From NCBI RefSeq assembly GCF_002797935.1, contig NZ_PGER01000001.1:2294001-2358000 (forward strand): a DNA stretch of 64,000 bases, read 5' to 3'. The DNA comes from Flavobacterium sp. 1 (GTDB lineage Bacteria > Bacteroidota > Bacteroidia > Flavobacteriales > Flavobacteriaceae). The notes beneath the pieces are model-generated. The model was not told the origin of the DNA. It did not search any database and was given only the letters and a program-made list of their open reading frames with translations. Made by a program: the position numbers and the translations under genes. The number at the start of each line of letters is the position of its first letter. The first letter of the stretch is position 1. This document shows, one piece after another, positions 46,867-57,800 of this stretch.

Positions 46867-47288
46867 AATTATTGGTTTTTACTAGTTTAAACTAATAATA
46901 CATCATTATTAGCGGTTAATAATTACTACAAATGTAATTTTAGATTTAAACAAAAAAGACAACAAATGATGCGGATACTGTAACTAATGAAGCAATATTA
47001 ATACGCTTAAATCAGAAATAACAAACTGATTTTCTGATTATTCCGCTATAATTAAGCGTTTATACAGCATACTGATAATTATGTAACTAAAATTTATAAT
47101 TCTATAAAGAAAAACCATTCCATTGCTTCTAATTTTGACAGAGAAATGAAATTAGTTATCTGTATCCAGCTCCCTTCTATCCTATTCAAAAACATAATTT
47201 GAAGAATTATGGCATAATTATCCGCGCTTTGGATGAACGCTATTAAAACAATAAAACTCTTTTGTGAAAAATAAAAAAATAACTAATC
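46867..47288. other. 422-bp divergent intergenic region
   Basis: This is the shared upstream region of the minus-strand xylanase gene and the + strand membrane protein gene. It is AT-rich with several short dyads but no confident promoter or operator. No small gene was found. Confidence 0.45.
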
Positions 47289-47819
47289 ATGAATTTTTAT
47301 ACTTTTTTACAAATCCTAATCGTTTCAATTGCAGCAACATCAGCTATGACATTGTTCAGCTACGTAATTTCATCGAGGTATAGAAAAATTTATAGAGAGC
47401 CTGTGCTGCTGTCCAATTTACTTGTACAGATGAAGGTTGATTTATCAGTCATTTCAAAAAAAATCATAGGATGGCTGGTTCATTTTAGTGTTGGATTCAT
47501 TTTTGTATTTGTGTATCATTTGCTATGGCTTTACAATATTTTGGATTTATCAGCCGTAAATGCTTTTTATCTTGGTATTGCAAGCGGATTAATTGGTGTG
47601 TTCTGCTGGGCTGTTATGCTCAAAATCGCCAAATACACCTATTCTGTACATTTTAAAGGCTATTATTTTCAAATGTTTATTTCCCGTATTATTTTCGCTC
47701 TGTATGCAGCAACTGTTTATTACATTTTACTGACAGTATTTTTAACAGCAAATTTAAATTTCTCTGTCCAGCACAGACTCTCAAAAGATATAAATAAAAA
47801 AGAAGTAAAACACATTTGA
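47289..47819 (+). CDS. Unidentified four-helix membrane protein
   Basis: This 176-residue protein has about four hydrophobic segments, near residues 5-27 (FLQILIVSIAATSAMTLFSY), 62-82, 92-112 and 128-152. Short basic loops (SSRYRKIYREP) suggest a cytoplasmic first loop. I recognise no family motif. It is a single gene on the + strand, with a terminator hairpin about 60 bases after its stop codon. A role in the inner membrane is all that can be said. Confidence 0.6.
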   Translation: MNFYTFLQILIVSIAATSAMTLFSYVISSRYRKIYREPVLLSNLLVQMKVDLSVISKKIIGWLVHFSVGFIFVFVYHLLWLYNILDLSAVNAFYLGIASGLIGVFCWAVMLKIAKYTYSVHFKGYYFQMFISRIIFALYAATVYYILLTVFLTANLNFSVQHRLSKDINKKEVKHI

Positions 47820-47875
47820 AATTTAGCTACCACTATATAAAAAAAGCATCCCTCTTTTTATTATTTATTAAATTC

Positions 47876-47914
47876 AAAAAAACCTTCAATTTTTATAAAG
47901 ACTGAAGGTTTTTA
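47876..47914. terminator. Terminator after the membrane protein gene
   Basis: AAAACCTTCA pairs with TGAAGGTTTT around a 14-base loop, with A and T tracts on the two sides, so it can serve both strands. Confidence 0.75.
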
Positions 47915-47933
47915 GAAAAAACTTTTATTTAAT

Positions 47934-48035
47934 TTAGTTATAACCAGATTCTAAATATTCTTTTAGATTCAGTATATCATCATTTACATTTTTTTGAAAA
48001 TAAGAGCTCAACTGCTTAGCAGCACTTGCAGCCAT
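47934..48035 (-). pseudogene. Possible remnant or very small gene (33 residues)
   Basis: The minus-strand frame starts MAASAAKQLSSYFQKN and ends in LKEYLESGYN. It is ordered and protein-like but short, and nothing extends it upstream. The rest of 47820-48167 holds no gene. Confidence 0.3.
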
Positions 48036-48167
48036 TAGCAATATTTAAACAGTTGATACATTGCTCTTTGCTTTTAAAAACTGTATTGGTAATTATGTTG
48101 TTGCCTAAATGAATTTTAAATGTTACTGCTAATTATTTAAGATTTTAGAAACTATTATATCTCTTAT

Positions 48168-48515
48168 TTACTGATCATTTTCTTGATTACTATTGTTTTC
48201 ATCGGCTCTGTCAATAATGATTCCGTTTTTAACAATGAAATCTTCTTCTATATCAGAATCATTTTTGGCATCATTGTCTTTATTTTGGTGATCCACCGTT
48301 AATTCTTTTTCTAATAATTTTTCGGTATAGCCTGTGCTCGAATTGTTTTGGTCATCAGTATAATCAGTATTCTCTTGGGCTTCATCCTCAGCCAATTCAT
48401 CATCGTACCAATTTTGCTTCAGGCTTTCTTGTGTATCATCAGCATTTGCTAAATAATTTTCACTTGGATCAATATTATTTTTAAAATTCTGATTTTCATC
48501 TCTTTCTGTATCCAT
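48168..48515 (-). CDS. Acidic low-complexity protein (115 residues)
   Basis: The protein is highly acidic and rich in Asp, Glu, Asn and Gln with no hydrophobic segment, so it is probably soluble and largely disordered. A block near the C-terminus (DIEEDFIVKNGIIIDRADE) is the only part that looks folded. A second acidic protein of similar style lies at 49283, on the other side of a response regulator gene. Similar acidic proteins are common in flavobacterial genomes and are of unknown function; some appear stress-related, but I cannot support that here. The coding call rests on consistent frame composition. Confidence 0.6.
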   Translation of the reverse strand: MDTERDENQNFKNNIDPSENYLANADDTQESLKQNWYDDELAEDEAQENTDYTDDQNNSSTGYTEKLLEKELTVDHQNKDNDAKNDSDIEEDFIVKNGIIIDRADENNSNQENDQ

Positions 48516-48748
48516 CTTTTATATTATTATAAGTTATTATTAAAAAAACTAATATATGAAAAATTGTAATATTCTATCACTAAACTCATTACATAACTTT
48601 TACCAAATGTTACAGGATTTTAATCTTGAACTGTTAAAAAGAAAACTGCAATGCGCAAAAAGAAAAGTATTCCATCATAATTTGAAAGATTTTTAGTAAA
48701 TTTGAAAGTATTTTAGACCTTTTATCTAAAATTTTTAACTCTAATCTT

Positions 48749-49186
48749 ATGAATTTAAACGGAGAAATCATCATAATAGATGACGATGAGGATGACAGGT
48801 TATTCTTAGAAGATATTTTTGAAAGTCTGCAGGTATTCAATAAAGTTGTTTTTTTTGATGACAGCACAAGAGTTCTTGAATATCTGCTGCAGAAAGAAGT
48901 AAACCCTTTTTTGATTTTATCTGATATTAGCATGCCCAAATTGAACGGTTTTGAACTAAGAGCCAAGATTTTAAGAAATGAAGTTTTTAATAAAAAGTGT
49001 GTTCCTTATATTTTCCTTTCTACAGCACATAATCCCGAAAATATTAATAAAGCTTTCCAGCTTTTAGCACATGGTTATTTCAAAAAAGAAGAAAACTTTG
49101 TCGAATATAAAAAAGTCATTGAAAATATTATTAGTTATTGGAGAAAAAGCTATACATTTTCAAATAACTCTATATCAATATCTTAA
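48749..49186 (+). CDS. Single-domain response regulator
   Basis: This 145-residue protein is one receiver domain with no output domain. The acidic pocket is DDDEDD (residues 11-16), the phosphorylation site is Asp59 in ILSDISMPKLNGFE, the conserved Ser/Thr is in FLSTAH, and the conserved Lys is Lys112 in GYFKKEE. Such stand-alone receivers relay phosphate from hybrid or orphan kinases, or bind partners directly. The large CheB-CheR-kinase at 41051, which lacks a receiver of its own, is a candidate partner, though it is 4 kb away. A terminator shared with the opposing acidic gene follows. Confidence 0.9.
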   Translation: MNLNGEIIIIDDDEDDRLFLEDIFESLQVFNKVVFFDDSTRVLEYLLQKEVNPFLILSDISMPKLNGFELRAKILRNEVFNKKCVPYIFLSTAHNPENINKAFQLLAHGYFKKEENFVEYKKVIENIISYWRKSYTFSNNSISIS

Positions 49187-49234
49187 AATACTTTTTTTTT
49201 ACAGCTTCTGTCCGCTAAGTGCCATTAAAAATAT

Positions 49235-49267
49235 AAAAAGCTGTTTGGGTTGTAAAACAGCTTTTTT
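49235..49267. terminator. Bidirectional terminator
   Basis: AAAAAGCTGTTT pairs with AAACAGCTTTTT around an 8-base loop, with a T run on the right. It lies between convergent genes (the response regulator on + and the acidic protein on -). Confidence 0.85.
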
Positions 49268-49282
49268 TCTTCACTGACATAA

Positions 49283-49657
49283 TTAAATTTTATAGCTTAC
49301 CCAATCATCATTATCTAAATCAGAATTTTCGATATTGGTTACATCGTCATCTTCCTCATCAACATCAATATCAGACTCCTCGAAGTCACTTTCTTCGTTT
49401 AAATTTTCATCATCTAGATCATTTTCATCATCTGGATCAGATTTACGGTCTCCATCATTATCCGAATTTGAAATTGTGCCATTATTAGTATCCCCGTTTG
49501 ACTGATTATTATTAAACTCTTCAAACTGTTCAGCATTTTCCTGATAAGCATGATTTAAATCATTGTTCAATTTTGATTTTTCAAAATCGGCAGTTAATGG
49601 TGCATCTTTATAATCACGATCATCCTGATCATAATTACGATTTTTATTGTTTTTCAT
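49283..49657 (-). CDS. Acidic Asp/Glu/Asn-rich protein
   Basis: This protein of about 124 residues has a basic N-terminus (MKNNKNRNYDQDDRD), a short helix-like block (DFEKSKLNNDLNHAYQENAEQFEEFN), then a long acidic tail of Asp, Glu and Ser ending in DDWVSYKI. It is probably disordered. The frame has upstream in-frame ATGs at 49675 and 49663; I chose 49657 because it gives the shorter basic start, but this is not decided. The resemblance to the protein at 48168 is in composition only. Function unknown. Confidence 0.55.
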   Translation of the reverse strand: MKNNKNRNYDQDDRDYKDAPLTADFEKSKLNNDLNHAYQENAEQFEEFNNNQSNGDTNNGTISNSDNDGDRKSDPDDENDLDDENLNEESDFEESDIDVDEEDDDVTNIENSDLDNDDWVSYKI

Positions 49658-49847
49658 TTTCATTTTTTCTAACAAATTAATAATTAACTATTTAAAAACT
49701 AAGCAGATATATTTATACTATTTTACAGAATTAAACAGTGTGATTAACATAATTACGGCATAATATACGATTAAAATATTGGAGCTAAAAAAGAGATAAT
49801 CTTGCTGTTAAGATTATTTTCTTTATATATAACTGTAATTTTAAAAA

Positions 49848-50672
49848 CTATTTATAAATGACGCCAAACTTTAATGCCTCAGCTTTAGCCTCTGGAATTA
49901 ATCTTTTTAAATTAGCAATTCTTGTTCCATCGGCAGGATGCGTACTCAAAAATTCAGGCGGTTTATTACCGCTGCCTGTTGCAGACATTCTTTCCCAAAA
50001 CGTTATAGCCAGTTCAGGATTATAGCCCGCTATTGCCATAAGTGTCAGTCCTATTTTGTCAGCTTCATTCTCAAAACTTCTGCTGAAAGGAAGCATTACG
50101 CCAACTTCAGATCCAATTCCATAATACTGTTGCCACATTTGCTGCTGTTCAGCGCTCTTGCTGCCTGTTGCCACAGCTAGACCTACCGCTCCAAGTTCCT
50201 GTAGCTGCGAAGCGCTCATTCTTTGAGCACCGTGATTGGCTAATGCGTGAGACACTTCATGCCCCAATACAGTAGCCAGACCCGCATCATCTCTAGTCAC
50301 TGGCAAAATCCCTGAATAAACTACAATTTTACCGCCAGGAAGACACCAGGCATTTACTTCTTTATTTTCTACCAGCTTATATTCCCACTGATAGCCATTT
50401 AAATATTCCGAATATCCATTAGCTTTCAGCCAGCGCTCAGCAGCCGACTTTATTTTTGTCCCAACGTTTGCAACTCGTTGTGCTTCTTCGGTATCTGAAA
50501 TGACTTTGTTCTCTTTTAGAAAAGTATTATATTGTTGAAATGAGGACGGAAACAATTGGCTGTTAGACACAAAATTCAAGCTCTTTTGTCCTGTAAACGG
50601 GTTTTGGGCGCAGGAAAAAATCAATCCGATTATACAAAATCCGACACTTAATATTGATAAGTATTTTTTCAT
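49848..50672 (-). CDS. M48-family metalloprotease lipoprotein
   Basis: This 274-residue protein has a lipobox (IFSC, Cys21) and an M48 (HtpX/Oma1/BepA-like) peptidase domain. The zinc motif is HEVSH (His138, Glu139, His142), and the third ligand lies in ENEADKIGL. Further family marks are AWCLPGGKIVVYSG before the zinc motif and STHPADGTRIANL near the C-terminus. Anchored in the periplasm, proteins of this group degrade or help assemble envelope proteins. It is a single gene. BepA-like proteins often carry TPR repeats, which are absent here; the short form is common in this phylum. Confidence 0.92.
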   Translation of the reverse strand: MKKYLSILSVGFCIIGLIFSCAQNPFTGQKSLNFVSNSQLFPSSFQQYNTFLKENKVISDTEEAQRVANVGTKIKSAAERWLKANGYSEYLNGYQWEYKLVENKEVNAWCLPGGKIVVYSGILPVTRDDAGLATVLGHEVSHALANHGAQRMSASQLQELGAVGLAVATGSKSAEQQQMWQQYYGIGSEVGVMLPFSRSFENEADKIGLTLMAIAGYNPELAITFWERMSATGSGNKPPEFLSTHPADGTRIANLKRLIPEAKAEALKFGVIYK

Positions 50673-50921
50673 AGCAATGATTTTAACTTTTTATAAAAAT
50701 ACAACTTAGCCGAAAATTATAATTTACAGAATAAATTTAATAAGTATCAAGATTTTCAGTTAATGAAAGACAAAAAAAAATCTGCATCTGCCAAATAAAT
50801 TCACTAATTTTAAACTCCAATTATTCAATCAATAAGTTTACTGACAGAATATAAATAATGTTAGGCAACAGGATTAACCAACTATTTCATTTTTAAAGCA
50901 GCAGCTAATTTCAATATTTCC

Positions 50922-53291
50922 ATGAGCATTCCTACATTTACTAAAAGCCCATTCAAAACTCTGATTTCATTTCATAAACTGATTAAAAATTTAGAGGACA
51001 TTGCTTCTGCCGATGTGGATTATCGGTCGAATTATGCCAAAGCATTACTGAAAGAAGTAGCGCCTTACCCAGAATTCAGAGATGGAATTGATGATTTAAA
51101 CTTTATAAAAAAACACGAAACTTTAATACACAATTTACTTGCCGATCTCTTCCCTACTGCATTAACACATAACGAAATTAAAGCAATTAGTATTCCATTT
51201 CAGAATATCACTTTCAATTATTCAGAAAGATTTAAAAAGATTCTTCAGGATGCAGGAGTGACATTTGATATGGAAATACGTGATTTTGAAGAGGATCAGT
51301 TTTACATTTTCAACTGCATTTTGATTTTAAATGCTTATTATCATCAGCATTTTGATTTTAATAAGCCTTTATTCTATGATATTCCAAATGCGTCTGGCAT
51401 TATAAACCATTACCGTATTTTGTACAATGCCGATTTTATAGAAGTTATCCCAAACCAACATATATCACCACTTTCTCAAAGTGAAATTGATCTTTTGATG
51501 GATAATTATGATAACATTACGTTGTGGAAAGAAAAATTCCCTGCGGAAAGCTGGATTCTAAAAGGTTTCGGAATAATTACTCTGATCGATGTTACAAGAG
51601 AAAATGCCATATCCAACCTAAAAAGCAACCTTTTAAAAACAGAATCATCACAAACTAACTCAACATTGAGTTTTGAATCTATTTTTAGGTCTATTTTTAA
51701 AATTTCGGATTTAAGAATTGGACTGATAATATACAATGAAGAACAGGAAAAATTCACAAACCCATCAAAAGAAGAGAAAGAAATTAAAAGTTTTATCTTG
51801 AATGAATTCGAAGAAATAGATTGTAATAACAGCATTTACGGCTGTTCGCTGGAAACTATTTTGGAGAAAAAAAAATCAATGATAATCTCTGATGTTGAAC
51901 AATTTTCAAAAATTTCCGGAAATGAAATTCTTGGACAGCATTTGCTGGAGCAAAATATAAGGAGCTGTATTTTTGCGCCTGTAACAAAAGGCGAAACCAT
52001 ACTGGGAATTATAGAATTAGTTTCTGCAAAACCTAAGGAACTCAATACTGTAAATGCAACAAATTTAGATTTGGTTCTACCTTATCTGATTGATACAATG
52101 GAACGCTATAAAATCGATATGCAGCATCAGATTGAAGCCATTATACAAAGAGAATATACTGCCATTCATTCAAGCGTGTATTGGAAATTCAAACGGGAAG
52201 CGCTCAAATATTACCAAACGAACAGTCCCAATAAAGATTATATTTTTAAAGAAATTATATTTAAGGAAGTTTATCCGCTATATGGACAAATTGACATTAA
52301 AGGCTCATCCGAACATCGGAATCAAACGGTAAAAGAGGATTTAAGAAACCAATTGTACACGCTTATACAGCTTTTTGAAAACCAAAAAACCAATGAAAGC
52401 CTCGTTTTATTGGAACAACGGATATTCGAATTGCAGTCTTTTTATGAAGAACTTGATGCACCGTTAAAAGCCGATACGGAACAACAAATTCAGAATTATA
52501 TTGAGACTGAAATTCATCCAATTCTGAGAAACACCAAAATGGATGCTGAAAGCGAAACGGTAAGGCAAAACTATTTTGAAAGCCTGGACGAAAAAACAGG
52601 AATGTTCTATCATTACCGCAAGAAATTTGACAACACAATGTCTATCATCAATAAAAAACTGGCTGTAATTTTGGATAAAAAACAAATCGAAGCCCAACAA
52701 ATCTATCCTCATTATTACGAACGTTTTAAAACCGATGGAGTCGAACACAACCTGTACATTGGCGCATCAATTACACCGACAAAACCTTTTGACAACCTTT
52801 ATCTGCAAAATTTAAGATTATGGCAGCTGCAGACTTTGTGCGAAATGGAAATAGAACACCATCAGCTCAAAGCTACTTTGCCGTATGAATTGGACGTAAC
52901 ATCGCTGATTTTAGTTTTCAGTTCTCCTATTTCAATACGTTTCAGAATGGATGAAAAACGATTTGATGTAGACGGCACCTACAATGCCCGTTACGAAGTG
53001 GTCAAAAAACGCATCGATAAAGCCAATATAAAAGGAAGCAAAGAGCGAATCACCCAAAAAGAAAAAATCACGATTGTCTATTCTCATAATTCCGAACAAA
53101 ACGAATACTTAAAATACATCAAATACCTGCAGCACAAAAAAATATTAGAACCAGCCATTGAACAATTTGAAGTCGAAGAACTTCAAGGAGTATCCGGATT
53201 AAGAGCAATCCGGGTAAAAGTAATCAATACCAATCTCAGCAATTACTCACAGGACAATACCCATAATGATTTAGTAAACGAACTGAATTAA
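50922..53291 (+). CDS. GAF-domain protein, unknown signalling role
   Basis: This 789-residue cytoplasmic protein has a GAF domain at about residues 250-400 (SIFKISDLRIGLIIYNEEQ, SCIFAPVTKGETILGIIELVS). The GAF is flanked by an N-terminal helical domain of about 230 residues and a C-terminal half with long helices (to about 600) and a mixed domain (about 605-770) with LYIGASITPTKPFDNLYLQN. No kinase, cyclase or phosphodiesterase motif is seen, so the output is unknown. It is convergent with the HD-PycTM gene, and the two share the gap with a terminator. GAF domains bind small molecules such as cyclic nucleotides, which makes that neighbour notable. Confidence 0.75.
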   Translation: MSIPTFTKSPFKTLISFHKLIKNLEDIASADVDYRSNYAKALLKEVAPYPEFRDGIDDLNFIKKHETLIHNLLADLFPTALTHNEIKAISIPFQNITFNYSERFKKILQDAGVTFDMEIRDFEEDQFYIFNCILILNAYYHQHFDFNKPLFYDIPNASGIINHYRILYNADFIEVIPNQHISPLSQSEIDLLMDNYDNITLWKEKFPAESWILKGFGIITLIDVTRENAISNLKSNLLKTESSQTNSTLSFESIFRSIFKISDLRIGLIIYNEEQEKFTNPSKEEKEIKSFILNEFEEIDCNNSIYGCSLETILEKKKSMIISDVEQFSKISGNEILGQHLLEQNIRSCIFAPVTKGETILGIIELVSAKPKELNTVNATNLDLVLPYLIDTMERYKIDMQHQIEAIIQREYTAIHSSVYWKFKREALKYYQTNSPNKDYIFKEIIFKEVYPLYGQIDIKGSSEHRNQTVKEDLRNQLYTLIQLFENQKTNESLVLLEQRIFELQSFYEELDAPLKADTEQQIQNYIETEIHPILRNTKMDAESETVRQNYFESLDEKTGMFYHYRKKFDNTMSIINKKLAVILDKKQIEAQQIYPHYYERFKTDGVEHNLYIGASITPTKPFDNLYLQNLRLWQLQTLCEMEIEHHQLKATLPYELDVTSLILVFSSPISIRFRMDEKRFDVDGTYNARYEVVKKRIDKANIKGSKERITQKEKITIVYSHNSEQNEYLKYIKYLQHKKILEPAIEQFEVEELQGVSGLRAIRVKVINTNLSNYSQDNTHNDLVNELN

Positions 53292-53334
53292 AATAAAGAG
53301 AGAGCAGTAATATTGGATTTAGACATAAAAAAAA

Positions 53335-53362
53335 GCCTTTGATTTCAATTGAAGCCAAAGGC
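53335..53362 (-). terminator. Terminator of the HD-PycTM gene
   Basis: GCCTTTG pairs with CAAAGGC, with an inner TTCAA/TTGAA dyad. Read on the minus strand it is followed by a run of eight or more T's. Confidence 0.8.
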
Positions 53363-53392
53363 AATAACTGCAAAACTCTATTGATTAAATGC

Positions 53393-54559
53393 TTATATTG
53401 TTTTGAAAGCGATTACAAAAGCAATTACAGAGAGTACGATTCCTATCATGAAGATATTATAGGCAATTCGCAATAATCGGTATTTTTTCTCCAAAACGAC
53501 TCCTAAGTAATACAAGTCCTTAATCATAGAATTATAAAGGTATTCCCTGTCTTTCATCATTTCGTTCATAGCCCATTTATAATCCTCCAAAGGCATTTTG
53601 TAAAAATTTCCAAAGAAAAGAAGATTCACTTTTTTGTCTTCAATATCTTTTTTGGTAAAAACGCCTTTAGTTACTTTTGGCCGTGTCGAAAGAATGGCAA
53701 AAACAATAGTTATCACACTAGACATCAGCATGATAAATGTAGGGACAACCAGATGGACGTTTTTGGGGCTGTCTAATTTTGGAATCAATGTGGAAAGCGC
53801 TATCGAAATAATAATTGCATTTACCGAAAGCAGAATATTGGCCTTACTATCAGCAATACCGCTCAAACGGGTATGGTTGCCCAAAGTAACCCGAAACAAT
53901 GTGTCAATGCCCCGCTCTGGTTTTTCTTCCTTCCCTTTTGTTTTATCTCCTTTTGGTAAGTTCTGATTCATCTTTTTTATTTTTTTTTGAAGCCGTTTTA
54001 TGTTTTTTTCCTTTAAAGGCTGCCAATGTTCAATTGCATGCGGCGTATAAAACCGATGAATTTTTGACAAAAAGAATTCATTCTCCTTCATCCATTCCAT
54101 CTCTGTGAATGATTTTCCTTCAACATTCTCCCACTCTTTTCTCAAACCTTCACAGTTATAAACATAATCATTATCTAGAATATGATAGTAATCAGCATCC
54201 TTTATTATTTGTTCCAAAAGCGTTTTAGGCACAAAATCCTTAGCTGTTGCCTTGATTAAACCCGAAACTTTTGCAATATACTCTTCGGATTTTTCTTTTT
54301 TTTGTAAAAATTGAGATGCAATTTCAACACTGGAATCTTCGTGGTCTGCACAGCCTTTTGTATAACCTGTATCGTGAAACCATGCCGCTATCAACAAAAC
54401 TTCTCTATCCGAAGGGGATACTTTTTCCTCATCACATAAGCTGTTCACGGAGTTAACAACACCCGCTGTATGGTTTAAATTATGGTACGTATATAAACCC
54501 GAAAGTTTGCTTTCCATTAAATTTGCGACAAAGTCCTGAACCTGATTTACAAAAGCCAT
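53393..54559 (-). CDS. HD hydrolase fused to a PycTM (DUF5706) membrane domain
   Basis: This 388-residue protein has an N-terminal HD phosphohydrolase domain (His30 in HNLNHT, His62-Asp63 in WFHDTGY, and the later Asp in IIKDADYYH). After a charged linker (about residues 190-220) comes a membrane domain beginning RVTLGNHTRLSGIADSKAN, with transmembrane segments at about 248-266, 277-297 and 363-385. The C-terminal part matches the PycTM family, the membrane effector of Pycsar anti-phage systems, which respond to cCMP or cUMP. No pyrimidine cyclase lies next to it. HD domains of this kind hydrolyse nucleotides, so the protein may degrade or sense a nucleotide signal at the membrane. It may equally be a housekeeping protein of this phylum. 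Confidence 0.8.
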   Translation of the reverse strand: MAFVNQVQDFVANLMESKLSGLYTYHNLNHTAGVVNSVNSLCDEEKVSPSDREVLLIAAWFHDTGYTKGCADHEDSSVEIASQFLQKKEKSEEYIAKVSGLIKATAKDFVPKTLLEQIIKDADYYHILDNDYVYNCEGLRKEWENVEGKSFTEMEWMKENEFFLSKIHRFYTPHAIEHWQPLKEKNIKRLQKKIKKMNQNLPKGDKTKGKEEKPERGIDTLFRVTLGNHTRLSGIADSKANILLSVNAIIISIALSTLIPKLDSPKNVHLVVPTFIMLMSSVITIVFAILSTRPKVTKGVFTKKDIEDKKVNLLFFGNFYKMPLEDYKWAMNEMMKDREYLYNSMIKDLYYLGVVLEKKYRLLRIAYNIFMIGIVLSVIAFVIAFKTI

Positions 54560-54867
54560 ACATTAATTTTTATGAGACTAAATTATGAAAATGTTTTCTG
54601 TAATTCTAAAACAATAGAATAAATAACTCTCCGTATCTTTCCAGCATAATTATTTTACAAAATATTTATTTAAATAATTAAGACAGACTTATAATCTGTT
54701 TGCTTTAGTTATATTTATTTAATGCCTTTGGAAAATTATTAAAAAATGAAATTTTGCTAAATTTTCAAAGCAACAAAATCGTTAATTCACTACTATTAAA
54801 CACTTTAAATCAAAAGAATGATAGTTGTATTTATTTCAAATTAACTCATTTAAAAACATAAAAAATT
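54560..54867. other. 308-bp divergent intergenic region
   Basis: It separates the minus-strand HD-PycTM gene from the + strand phosphoesterase gene. It is very AT-rich, with no gene and no promoter element I could place with confidence. Confidence 0.45.
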
Positions 54868-57800
54868 ATGGGATTGTTTTCAAAAAATTGTTTCATAAAA
54901 AGGAATGCTTTCAATTTTGCCGTCATTGTTGTAATACTGACGATGCAGTCTTGTGCCACACATCGTGCTCAGTATGGCAAAAATACCGAAAATGATATCG
55001 CTCAAAACACATCGGATACCTCACAAATTGCCCATACCTTTTTCTTGGTTGGCGATACCGGAAATGCTGACGAACAAAAAGCACAGGAAACATTGGCATT
55101 ACTCCAAAAAAGGTTAGAAAATTCAAATAAAAAAAGTACCTTATTATTTCTTGGCGACAATATTTATCCCAAAGGATTTCCAAGCAGTGTTAATCCAAAC
55201 GAAGCTGCATCTGCCGAAAATAAACTCACTAATCAGCTGCAATTATCCAAAAACTTCAAAGGAAAAACTATTTTCATTCCCGGAAATCACGACTGGTACA
55301 ACGGAATTGCCGGATTGGAACGCCAGGCAAAATTTATAACCAATTATCTAAATGACAAAAAAGCTTTTTTACCCCAAAAAAACTGTGGCATCGAAGACTT
55401 AAAAATTGACAAAAACTGTACTTTGATCACTATCGACAGCCAGTGGTTTCTAGAAGATTGGGACAAATACCCGACCATAAATGACGATTGCACAATCAAG
55501 ACCCGTGAAGATTTTTTTGATGAACTGGCAAGTCTGCTGAATAAAAATCAGGACAAAACAGTAATCATTGCCCTTCACCATCCGTTAATGAGCAATGGTT
55601 CTCACGGCGGGCAATATTCATTGGATAAAGAACTTTTTCCATTGGAACAAAAAATCCCATTGCCTGGTATTGGTTCTGCGGTTAATCTGATTCGAAAAAC
55701 ATCGGGCATTAATCCCCAGGACATACAAAACAAGGTCTATCTCAATTTTACAAAACGGGTGAAAACACTTTTGCAAAACCAGAGAAATGTTATTGTGGTT
55801 TCGGGTCATGATCATAATTTGCAGTATCTGGACAGAAATAATATCAGACAAATCATTAGCGGTGCAGGTTCAAAATCAGAATCAGCAAAGGCTGTAAATC
55901 CAACCGATTTTTCATACGGAGGCAATGGCTATGCAACATTGACAGTCTACAGAAACGGCGAGACCAAAGTAGCCTTTTATGGCAATGAAAACCATCAGGA
56001 AAAATTGCTTTTGGAACAAACCATTATCAAAGTCCGGGATACAACTGTTCCAAAAAATTTATCGAAACAATTTACCGAAACGACCCGAACCTCCATTTAT
56101 TCTAATGAAATGACCCAAAAAAGCATCTTTCATAAATTCCTTTTTGGACAGCATTACCGAGAATATTACAGCTTGCCCATTGACGCAAAAACAGCTACAT
56201 TGGACACGCTTTTTGGCGGTGTCAAACCCACAAGAGAGGGTGGCGGACACCAATCAAAATCATTGCGTCTGGCAGATGCCAACGGAAAAGAATATGTGAT
56301 GCGTGCCCTGAAAAAAAGCACTTCGCGTTTTCTTCAGTCTGTGGTGTTCAAAGATCAGTTTGTTTTAAATCAGTTTGATGATACGTATGCCGAAGGTTTT
56401 CTATTTGATTTTTATACCACCTCCCACCCTTACACTCCCTTGGCTGTTGGGAATCTAGCGGACAAAATTGGGGTAGCTCATACCAATCCAGCTTTATATT
56501 ATATCCCAAAAGAACCTATTTTGGGAAGCTTCAATTATAATTTTGGCGATGAATTATATCTGGTTGAAGAACAGCTGACCGGCAATCAAAAAGATGTAAA
56601 AAGTTTTGGAAAACCATTAGACATTATCAGTACAGATGATGTCATGAAAAATATGCATAAAGATGAAAAATACACCATCGATGAACCTGCTTACATCAAA
56701 GCCCGATTGTTTGATATGCTCATTGGTGATTGGGACAGACACAGCGATCAATGGCGCTGGGGCGAATACAAAGAGAACGGAAAAATAGTGTACAAGCCCA
56801 TTCCGAGAGATAGAGATCAAGCCTTTACTAAATATGACGGGGCATTGCTTTCCCTTTTAATGAATATGCCTGCTTTACGCCATCAGCAAAGTTTCAAAGA
56901 AGACATCAAAAATGTAAAATGGCTCAACCGTGAACCATATCCACAAGACATTGCTTTCCTGAAAACTGCTGATGAAAAAGAATGGATTGCACAGGCAAAA
57001 TACATTCAGGAACATCTTTCGGATGCCGATATTGACGGTGCTTTTGTTAATTTACCCAAAGAAGTTCAGGACGGAACGATTGAAGACATTAAACGTAAAT
57101 TAAAAATTCGGAAAACCAAACTTCAGGACTATGCCAAAGAATATTTCCGGGTTCTGCAGAAAACAGTTTTGATTGTCGGAACAGACAAAAAGGACAAATT
57201 TACCATTACCCATACTTCACCAAATCATACTGAAATAGCAGTTTACAGGCTTAAAAACAGTGGTGATGAATTGCTTTACACTAAAAATTTTACTGCCGAT
57301 AAAACCAAAAATATTTGGATTTATGGTCTGGATGACGACGATGTGTTTGAAGTAAAAGGAGATTATAAATCATCGATAATAATACGATTAATAGGCGGTC
57401 AAAATAAAGATTCCTATACAGTTGAAAACGGCCAAAAAATAAAAATATATGATTTTAAATCCAAACCGAACGGTTATACTTTAGATCCTAAAACCAAAAC
57501 CTTTTTGACAGATGATTACGAGCCTAATTTTTACAATTATGAAAAAATAAAATACAATGCTTTTTCAGGGTTTCCATTTGGAGGCTACAATCCGGACGAT
57601 GGCATAAAACTAGGTTTCGTTGCCACTTACACTGTCAATAAATTCAATCAGTATCCATACACCCAAAGGCACGTGCTGAAAGCGAATTACTTGTTTGCCA
57701 CGAGTGGTTATGAGTTCACGTATAATGGTTATTTTCCGAAAACTATCGGTAAATGGGATTTTGATTTAGAGTCTAAATTCACAAGCCCGAACTTCACCAT

